A DNA stretch of 12,728 nt from Candidatus Aminicenantota bacterium. Its GTDB lineage: Bacteria; Acidobacteriota; Aminicenantia; Aminicenantales; Aminicenantaceae. The notes under the pieces were generated by a model, which ran no database searches, was not told the DNA's origin, and worked only from the letters and a program-made list of their open reading frames with translations. The DNA lies in the NCBI GenBank assembly GCA_030607635.1, contig JAUWJP010000020.1, forward strand, positions 1 through 12,728, written 5' to 3'. Positions 7,021 through 12,728 of this stretch are shown piece after piece. Within the stretch, counting starts at the first letter, position 1. Every line of letters begins with the position of its first letter. The translations under genes and the position numbers were made by a program.

Positions 7021-8124
7021 TCATCCCTTTTTTTCCTCTTCTTTTCCGTATCTCTTGATGAATTTTTCTGTAAGCTCTCTGGCTTCCGTGTCTGTATATT
7101 GCTTGGGAGTGGATTTCATAAAATAAGAGGAAGGAGCGATGAGAGCTCCGGATAATCCGTTGTTAAGGGCCAATTTGCAGCATCTGATGGCATCGATAAC
7201 TACTCCCGCAGAATTCGGGGAATCCTCGACAGATAGGCGGCAATCCAAGTAAGTGGGTATGTCTCCGAAATGGCGGCTTTCTATACGAAGGAAGCAGAGT
7301 TTATTGTCTTTTTGCCAGGGGACATAGTCACTGGGACCAACATGAACGTTATCAGGATCGATGTCTAGATCTCTGGCTCTAATCTGCGAGGTTACAGCGT
7401 TTGTTTTTGACTTCTTTTTGGAATCCAGTCTTTCCCTTTCCAGCATGTTCAGGAAATCAGTGTTACCTCCAGTGTTAAGCTGATAGGTTCTCTCGATGGG
7501 CATCCCTCGATCCAGATAAAGATTGACGAGAGTGCGGTGGAGGATGGTTGCACCTACCTGAGATTTTATATCGTCTCCGATGATGGGAAGTTTCTTTTTC
7601 TCGAATCTTTTTTGCCAATATTTTTCACTGGCAATAAATACAGGAATGCAATTGATGAACGCACAGCCCGCCTCGAGAATTTGCTCAACATACCATTTGG
7701 TGGCTTCTTCGCTTCCAACAGGAAGATAATTGATAACAACATCTGTTTTAGTTTCTTTAAGGATATCGACGACATCGGATGTGCTTCCCGGCGCTTTTTC
7801 TATAATCTCTGAAAGGTATTTCCCGAGGCCATCGTGGGTCATTCCCCGTTCAACTTTGACATTGAGACGAGGAACATCTGAGAATTTAGTTGTGTTGTTG
7901 GGAGGGGCGAAAATTGCTTCGCTTAGATCTTTGCCCACCTTGTTTTTATCAATATCAAAGGCAGCTACAAATTCAATGTCTCGAATATGATAGCCGCCGA
8001 GGTTAATGTGCATGACTCCAGGAACAAAATCCGATTCCTTTGTATTTTTATAATATTCTACACCCTGAACTAAAGAAGAAGCGCGATTACCTGCACCAAT
8101 TATAGCGACTCTAATCTTGCTCAT
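7021..8124 (-). CDS. ino1: myo-Inositol-1-phosphate synthase
   Basis: The enzyme converts D-glucose-6-phosphate to 1L-myo-inositol-1-phosphate with bound NAD. The 367-residue form fits the short bacterial/archaeal synthases. Visible features are the Rossmann loop IGAGNRASSL (about 9-18), VVINYLPVGSEEATKWY in the middle, the GDDIKSQVGATILHR region, LNTGGNTDFLNM, and the C-terminal LIAPSSYFMKSTP segment; the last two groups are family signatures near the active site. The start is the ATG at 8124, not the in-frame one 21 bases upstream, because AGGAGG lies about nine bases before it. It follows the CDP-inositol fusion gene by 45 bp and precedes a methyltransferase by 19 bp, forming an inositol pathway operon. 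Confidence 0.93.
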   Translation of the reverse strand: MSKIRVAIIGAGNRASSLVQGVEYYKNTKESDFVPGVMHINLGGYHIRDIEFVAAFDIDKNKVGKDLSEAIFAPPNNTTKFSDVPRLNVKVERGMTHDGLGKYLSEIIEKAPGSTSDVVDILKETKTDVVINYLPVGSEEATKWYVEQILEAGCAFINCIPVFIASEKYWQKRFEKKKLPIIGDDIKSQVGATILHRTLVNLYLDRGMPIERTYQLNTGGNTDFLNMLERERLDSKKKSKTNAVTSQIRARDLDIDPDNVHVGPSDYVPWQKDNKLCFLRIESRHFGDIPTYLDCRLSVEDSPNSAGVVIDAIRCCKLALNNGLSGALIAPSSYFMKSTPKQYTDTEARELTEKFIKRYGKEEEKKG

Positions 8125-8169
8125 TAGTTTATACCTCCTTCCCAACTTTTCTTATAGCTTGCTGGGAAT

Positions 8170-10071
8170 TTATTCTATTTTTCTTAAGATGGATTTTTCT
8201 TCTGATGAGAGGATTCGCTGAAAAAATTCATGCAATCTTTCATTCTCATAATGAAATTCTTTAATGATTTGTCTTGCTCTTTCTGAGAGCCTCTGATAAC
8301 CCCACATCATTCTGGAAAGTATTTCGGATTCATCGTTTCGCTCAGCATAAGCCATGAGATTGACTTTAAAAAATGACAGGCTGTCAGCATCTTTCAGAAC
8401 AGCAAGATCTGAGTCTTTAGTTTGGCCGAGTTCGTGATTTTTGATGAGGCTGAGGATTTTGTTTTTCACCTTGCGGCTAAGAGGATGCTTATCCATAATT
8501 TCCTGAATAATCTTGGCACTGCTTAGTGCATGAGCATTTTTGAAATCGTTGTAATCATAAAATTTAGAGCGGATAACCTTCCTCTGAGGAAGAGCGCGTT
8601 CAATATCATGAGCAAAAGCGGCTATTTGAAGAGCCCAATCTGCGTCAGGCCTGAGCTTCAGCACCCACTCTTTCACGCTTTTAGCATGGGCATAGTCTTC
8701 AGGCACATCTGAGCGAGAAATAATATCCTCAATCTCATTTTCTATAGCCTTACGATAATCGATGGCTCTTAACACAAATAATCTTCTTATCGATTCAGCA
8801 TTGCTAACTATGGATAAAATGATTAATGTTACGAATAGTTGGTTCAAAACAGCCCCGATGAACACCATAAATAGTCGAATGTCCCGCCCCATCCTGAAGC
8901 TTCTTTTATTAATAAAAGCCTCTGAAATTAAAAGTTCATCATACTGCATGGCTGTGTAGCTTATCATGAAGCTCCCTGTGAGAGCAAGGAATCCGACCAA
9001 CAAGACCCAGCTCGTCTCCATCGTGCGAAAGCAAGCAAGGGTCATGCCTAAAATAATCAAACTGTCAGCATATCGATCGAGAACCCGATCCAGATATTTG
9101 CCGAACTTACTTTGTTTAAATTTCAGGCGAGCGATTTCACCATCACATCCATCAAGGATGGAAGACAGTTGAGCCATAAACCCTCCTATGACAATTTTGG
9201 GATATCCGCCCAGAAAAAAGAACAATCCAGACAGTACAGCCAGGAAAAAGCTAATCAGAGTCCAATGATTAGGATTGATATTTAAGCGACTCAGTTTCGA
9301 AGAAATCCAAATAGAAATTTTACGATTCAAGATTTTGGAAATTGGGCCATCTGTGGGTTTCTTCAATTGTTTAAGCAATATCTTTTTTGCCTTCCGCAGG
9401 GTTTCTCTGTCATCCACATCTATCCAGAAATTGTCGCCTATGTCATATGTTTTCAGTTTTCCTCGATTGGAGAGTATCTGATTAGCAGCCGACAGCGAAT
9501 ATTTCCCCTTGGAAATACTTTCCTCCAATGCATCGAAAATAACCGGAGAACAGAGGAAAATTCCTGTATCAATGGCATTGAACCGATCAAACTCTTTGCC
9601 AATTTTTTTGACTTTATTGTTTTCTACCCACACTTTGGTTATGTCATCGATGTTGAAGTGATCACTGTTAAGTCTGTGATCCACGCATAAAATACAGCAG
9701 TCACTTTCAGGTTCAATTTGCTGAAGATTTCTTAGAATCGAATCATCAAAGAGATGGTCTGCCATCAAAAGGATGAAGTTCTCCTTAAGGAAAGCTTTGG
9801 ATTTGTAGACAGAGACACCGTTGCCTTTTTCCCATTCGGGATTGAAAATATAGTCCACATGGACACCATACCTATCACCGCTACCAATTTTTTTCATAAT
9901 GCGGCCGGATTTATAGCCAACCACAATATTGAAACTGGTAATGCCGGCTAACTTGGCTCTCAGGATTATGCGTTCAATGAGACAGAGTCCAAAAATTGGA
10001 ATCAAGGGTTTTGGAGAAAAGCGATGATTTAATCTGCTCCCTCTTCCAGCAGCGATGATAAGCGCTTCCAT
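8170..10071 (-). CDS. Inositol-1-phosphate cytidylyltransferase / CDP-alcohol phosphotransferase / HD-domain fusion
   Basis: Three parts are visible in 633 residues. (1) About 1-235: a nucleotidyltransferase with LIIAAGRGSRL, KPLIP (21-25), LLMADHLFD (101-109) and WIDVDD (216-221), as in CTP:inositol-1-phosphate cytidylyltransferase. (2) About 240-430: a membrane CDP-alcohol phosphotransferase with the complete motif D310-G311, A314-R315, G324, D328, D332 and several hydrophobic helices (about 270-305, 336-375, 398-424). These two parts together equal the bifunctional IPCT/DIPPS known from hyperthermophiles, which makes di-myo-inositol-1,3'-phosphate-1'-phosphate; a related CDP-inositol route makes inositol phospholipids. 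(3) About 435-633: an HD phosphohydrolase-like domain with H462, H488-D489, H514, H546 and D561. I know of no standard member carrying this third part. The ATG start has AGGAGA about 10 bases upstream. The next gene supplies the substrate. Confidence 0.88.
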   Translation of the reverse strand: MEALIIAAGRGSRLNHRFSPKPLIPIFGLCLIERIILRAKLAGITSFNIVVGYKSGRIMKKIGSGDRYGVHVDYIFNPEWEKGNGVSVYKSKAFLKENFILLMADHLFDDSILRNLQQIEPESDCCILCVDHRLNSDHFNIDDITKVWVENNKVKKIGKEFDRFNAIDTGIFLCSPVIFDALEESISKGKYSLSAANQILSNRGKLKTYDIGDNFWIDVDDRETLRKAKKILLKQLKKPTDGPISKILNRKISIWISSKLSRLNINPNHWTLISFFLAVLSGLFFFLGGYPKIVIGGFMAQLSSILDGCDGEIARLKFKQSKFGKYLDRVLDRYADSLIILGMTLACFRTMETSWVLLVGFLALTGSFMISYTAMQYDELLISEAFINKRSFRMGRDIRLFMVFIGAVLNQLFVTLIILSIVSNAESIRRLFVLRAIDYRKAIENEIEDIISRSDVPEDYAHAKSVKEWVLKLRPDADWALQIAAFAHDIERALPQRKVIRSKFYDYNDFKNAHALSSAKIIQEIMDKHPLSRKVKNKILSLIKNHELGQTKDSDLAVLKDADSLSFFKVNLMAYAERNDESEILSRMMWGYQRLSERARQIIKEFHYENERLHEFFQRILSSEEKSILRKIE

Positions 10072-10142
10072 TCCGTATCAATCTCCTTTCTTGTATATTT
10101 TCTAATCCCTGGCATGGCGATTGCTTCTGTAAGGGCTAATAC

Positions 10143-10199
10143 TTACGTGATATAAAAACTTTTGGCTTGTTCTTGCTTCATGCGTAATTTTACCTCCAT
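10143..10199 (-). CDS. Possible upstream ORF (18 aa) in the inositol operon leader
   Basis: ATG at 10199 has AAGG six bases upstream and encodes MEVKLRMKQEQAKSFYIT before TAA. The same frame stays open after the stop into the start of the fusion gene (LALTEAIAMPGIRKYTRKEI), so this could be a decayed gene end instead of a regulatory uORF. Support is limited to the ribosome binding site and position. Confidence 0.25.
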   Translation of the reverse strand: MEVKLRMKQEQAKSFYIT

Positions 10200-10377
10200 G
10201 TTTTCCCTTCGTAAAAATGAGCAAGATTTAAGAAAAGAAGACACAAGAAGAAGAGGTTAATATTCTAGTTTTTATGAAGTTTAGATTTGTCTATTTTCTG
10301 CATACTTGCTTCTTAGTAAAACAGGATAGAACAGCCGCCTTCTCAGGGAATAGATACTGTCTGTTACTTTTTGATTC

Positions 10378-10406
10378 ATATTAAGGCTTTTTCAAAAAAA
10401 TGTCAA
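10378..10406 (-). promoter_or_regulatory. Sigma-70-type promoter of the inositol operon
   Basis: On the minus strand, consensus TTGACA (10406-10401) and TAATAT (10383-10378) are exactly 17 bp apart. Transcription would begin near 10371, leaving a leader of about 300 nt before the fusion gene, long enough for RNA-level control. Confidence 0.5.
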
Positions 10407-10652
10407 CTGCACTGCCGGCATTGATCCAAATTGTCGCCGCGACTTACAGGGGCAAAAGAGAAAAAAGCTACGAAAACTTTCAGTCAAAAACCTCAAGGAT
10501 AGATATCGTTTAAAATACATTTTTTTATCCAAGTAAAACTTGATCCGACAATTCCATGTGCATATTCTCGACTATCATTGAGACTTTTATTTTTTCTTGG
10601 CTTTCTTCTCCAGTAAGAAGCATACTAAAATAAAACTCCGGATGAGTGAAGC

Positions 10653-10685
10653 TTGTGTAACGATTGTGTGAATATTGTGTGAAGA
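10653..10685. repeat. Three tandem 11-bp direct repeats
   Basis: TTGTGTAACGA, TTGTGTGAATA and TTGTGTGAAGA start at 10653, 10664 and 10675. The 11-bp period equals one helical turn, which would place a protein on one face of the DNA three times. Confidence 0.55.
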
Positions 10686-10797
10686 TTAAAGATATAATCA
10701 TGATTCGGCCAATCGCCTTCAAAACACAAACAAAATGTTTTTGAGAACGTGGGATTAATTTCGCCTTATTTAAGATTATTGGATAGATCCACAAGCA

Positions 10798-12051
10798 TTA
10801 AGATAAGATCTGCAAAAAACGATCCAGCCCAACAATAAAAGTTCCTCTCTCTACCTGCTTGAGATAGCCTGATGCATCTATCACCTGAAAAGCTGCAGGA
10901 ACTTTAATCCGATTTTTAAAATATATTAGGTTGGGTGCCAGGTTTTTATCATTCCTTTTGCATTCGATTAGAAGATACGGTTTAGCCCTTTCAGTTATTA
11001 CAAAATCTACTTCTCTCCCATCTTTAGTTCGGACGTACATCAGTTGATAATCTCCTTTTCCCCATTCATTCCAGGCCGAAACTGCTCGTTGTAATTGGAC
11101 TGCTATAAAATTTTCAAATCTCTTTCCCGGATCTTCCAGAAGGCCCCAATCCCAGAAATAGTATTTATGTTCCTTGCGCACAGACCTTGCTAACCGCGCA
11201 GCATATGGCGCAATATCAAATACAAGATATAGCTTTTTTAAGGCCTCTAACCAATTCTTAACAGATGCATGAGCGCATCCAAGGATACTCTTCAAATTGT
11301 TTAAACTAAGGGGAGATCCCACTCGCTCAGGTAAAAGAAAGACAAGAGTCTGCAATTTTTGGATATGTGTTATCCTGGAAAGATCCCGGATATCTTCGCT
11401 GGTAATTAAGGAAATGTGGTCGTTTTTCCAGCGCTCATAAAAATCTTTTGTACCAACACTTAAGGGCTCAGGGAATCCACTAAGATCATACAGTTGGGTA
11501 GTCGCATCCTGGAAAGTTTTATCAGGTTTATTAAATGGAATAAGAGGCTCTTTGGGATGCCAGGCCGAATCACGATTGAGGATAAAACCCGTCAGGTCAT
11601 GCGGATTCAATGGGTTCATTTTAAATAAAAAATACCTTCCCACGAGGCTATCGCCTGACTGACGTAGATAATCAAGGCGCGCGCTTCCTGTAATTACAAA
11701 ATTTATGCTGTTTTTCCATTCGTCATAGTATCCCTTCAGGATGTTTTTCCATCGTGGATATTTATGGATCTCATCAAATACCACCCATTGACGCTTCCCC
11801 ACCGGCAGCCTTTTTTCACGTGACAAGGGCAGGGACATATTCTCAACAAAAAAGAAGGAGTTAGACGCAAATTTCTGTCTGAGGGAAAGGCTGTCCCAGT
11901 TATGATAGTTTTCACTCTGCTTAATTCGTTCAAGGTGGTTCTGAACAAGTGTGGTTTTTCCAATCTGGCGAGGTCCACATATAAATGACATCCTGCCATT
12001 GAGGAAATTTTCGTCAAGTGCCCATTGACTTATTATATGATTAATGTTCAT
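10798..12051 (-). CDS. AAA ATPase with C-terminal DUF4143 (PD-(D/E)XK-like) domain
   Basis: The 417-residue protein shows Walker A GPRQIGKTT (26-34), Walker B WVVFDE (89-94) followed by IHKYPRW, and a sensor-1-like VITGSARLD (119-127). These fit the AAA_14 family. A winged-helix-like middle part follows. The C-terminal DUF4143-type domain has DGREVDF (344-350) and LLIECKR (360-366), spaced as in a PD-(D/E)XK nuclease fold. Proteins of this type are very common in uncultured bacteria and archaea, often in many copies per genome, and their function is unclear (a mobile or defence-linked role has been suggested). Length is complete. The ATG start lacks a clear Shine-Dalgarno and lies just after the promoter/palindrome, so the leader would be very short or absent. 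It is a single-gene unit. Confidence 0.88.
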   Translation of the reverse strand: MNINHIISQWALDENFLNGRMSFICGPRQIGKTTLVQNHLERIKQSENYHNWDSLSLRQKFASNSFFFVENMSLPLSREKRLPVGKRQWVVFDEIHKYPRWKNILKGYYDEWKNSINFVITGSARLDYLRQSGDSLVGRYFLFKMNPLNPHDLTGFILNRDSAWHPKEPLIPFNKPDKTFQDATTQLYDLSGFPEPLSVGTKDFYERWKNDHISLITSEDIRDLSRITHIQKLQTLVFLLPERVGSPLSLNNLKSILGCAHASVKNWLEALKKLYLVFDIAPYAARLARSVRKEHKYYFWDWGLLEDPGKRFENFIAVQLQRAVSAWNEWGKGDYQLMYVRTKDGREVDFVITERAKPYLLIECKRNDKNLAPNLIYFKNRIKVPAAFQVIDASGYLKQVERGTFIVGLDRFLQILS

Positions 12052-12058
12052 AAGTCTA

Positions 12059-12109
12059 TTTTCTATAATAGTAGAAAAAAGTCAAGTCCATTTTTCACTA
12101 ATGTAGAAA
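12059..12109 (-). promoter_or_regulatory. Promoter with two operator-like palindromes upstream of the ATPase gene
   Basis: A palindrome with perfect 7-bp arms TTTTCTA/TAGAAAA lies at 12059-12078, eight bases before the ATG. A degenerate copy sharing GTAGAAA lies 32 bp away (12091-12109), about three helical turns. On the minus strand, TGGACT (12090-12085) and TATAGA (12067-12062) with a 17-bp spacer form a moderate promoter whose -10 box sits inside the first palindrome. That layout suits repression, possibly by the ATPase itself (inference). Confidence 0.45.
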
Positions 12110-12248
12110 TTAGACAATCTATTGCTTTCTCCTAAGCCTGGGATTAAACCTTCATGATTAATGAACTAAGCGGATCTTCAAATTGCGTCAGATGATCTGT
12201 TAAGAACAAAGGCTTGACCTTTCAGTTCATTTATATATTCAAAAATGT

Positions 12249-12335
12249 GGGCTTGATGAATCAAGCCCCTACATGAGAAAAACTCCTGCGGGTGAATCAA
12301 GCCCCTGCAAGAAAAGAACCCCTACATAAGAAAAA
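12249..12335. repeat. Short hairpin repeat cluster
   Basis: GGGCTTGATGAATCAAGCCC at 12249-12268 is a perfect 20-bp palindrome. TGAATCAAGCCCCT recurs 36 bp later (12293-12306), and CCCCTACATGAGAAAAA (12266-12282) recurs as CCCCTACATAAGAAAAA (12319-12335). The elements look like degenerate tandem copies of a small intergenic repeat of the 'gtaggggcttgattcatcaagccc' kind. Confidence 0.65.
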
Positions 12336-12379
12336 TTAAAACAGTATTTGTTATTAAGAATTAAGGCTTGACTTCAATC

Positions 12380-12728
12380 TCACACCAATTTCATTTTCTG
12401 GAGGATGAGATTGAATCTGGAGGCTGAGCGTAGATTATTGAGGGTTTCATCCACAAGTATAGTGGCTAAAGATATATCACTCTGATCGTAGGCTTTCACG
12501 AGCCATCTAAAGGCCAGATCCTTCTCCCCCAAACCGCTGTAGATTTTGGCAAAGTAATACGGCCTGATGTACTCTCCTTCTGACCTCTTTTTCAACTCTT
12601 CAAGCACTTGCTGCGCCTCCGCTCTTCGGCCAGCCACCGCTTAGCCCCATACCAACGCTCCTAATATCATTGGATTGTTTCCTGACATGTCCAGAGCCTT
12701 TTTAATATCTGCAAGACCTACATCATAT
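12380..12728 (-). pseudogene. C-terminal end of a TPR protein, interrupted by an in-frame TAA
   Basis: Downstream of the break the frame reads AGRRAEAQQVLEELKKRS, then YFAKIYSGLGEKDLAFRWLVKAY and RSASRFNLILQKM, which is the TPR C-terminus common in proteins with an N-terminal regulatory, cyclase or Ser/Thr-kinase part. The frame continues upstream of TAA (12641-12643) with ADIKKALDMSGNNPMILGA, clearly the preceding TPR helix, and remains open to the right edge. A single Tyr-to-stop type change in ALVWG-stop-AVAGRR explains the break. A GTG two codons after the stop lacks a convincing ribosome binding site. The N-terminal part is outside the window, so other lesions cannot be judged. Confidence 0.75.

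Larger units (their letters stand above)
10072..10797. other. Intergenic region and long leader of the inositol operon (726 bp)
   Basis: It contains the promoter at 10378-10406, a possible upstream ORF (10143-10199) and a triple 11-bp repeat (10653-10685). An open frame at 10525-10794 starts at TTG without a ribosome binding site and resembles nothing. No stable gene is seen. Confidence 0.5.
12052..12379. other. Intergenic region with operator palindromes and hairpin repeats (328 bp)
   Basis: The left part holds the promoter and palindromes of the ATPase gene (12059-12109); the right part holds a cluster of short repeats (12249-12335). No gene is visible between them. Confidence 0.6.

Noticed and set aside
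10525..10794. 89-aa minus-strand open frame after the ATPase gene
   Set aside because: TTG start, no ribosome binding site, no domain-like pattern, and it contains the 11-bp direct repeats.
12249..12335. CRISPR array
   Set aside because: Repeats are imperfect, differ in spacing, and no cas genes are near.

Overview
The window reads as a piece of chromosome from an uncultivated, moderately AT-rich bacterium. Gene starts carry clear Shine-Dalgarno sequences, GTG and TTG starts occur, and KhpA is a bacterial family. Short palindromic intergenic repeats resemble those in many candidate-phylum genomes. Phylum cannot be fixed from the sequence. Nothing indicates a phage, plasmid, CRISPR array, rRNA or tRNA.

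Layout. Left (1-2277, minus strand): an asparagine-synthetase-like gene running off the left edge, preceded by a small O-methyltransferase with an N-terminal signal sequence. The 2278-2964 gap is divergent; it holds a roughly 170-bp palindromic repeat element, an orphan minus-strand terminator-like hairpin and a good plus-strand promoter. Plus strand (2965-5650): a 33-codon remnant of an Fpg/MutM-like DNA glycosylase, a complete AlkD-type DNA glycosylase, then a B12-binding/DUF4070 radical SAM protein that converges on khpA.

Centre (5653-10406, minus strand): the most interesting part. A long-leader promoter drives a 633-residue fusion (cytidylyltransferase + CDP-alcohol phosphotransferase + HD domain), then myo-inositol-1-phosphate synthase, a class I methyltransferase, a small very basic ORF and the KH-domain protein KhpA, all closely spaced. 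The synthase makes inositol-1-phosphate from glucose-6-phosphate, the cytidylyltransferase makes CDP-inositol, and the membrane domain transfers phosphoinositol to an acceptor. The product is either the compatible solute di-myo-inositol-phosphate or an inositol phospholipid. The fused HD phosphohydrolase could supply the dephosphorylation step that the pathway needs; this is inference.

Right (10798-12728, minus strand): an AAA ATPase of the AAA_14/DUF4143 type with operator-like palindromes over its promoter, a cluster of small hairpin repeats, and the decayed 3' end of a TPR-protein gene interrupted by an in-frame TAA.
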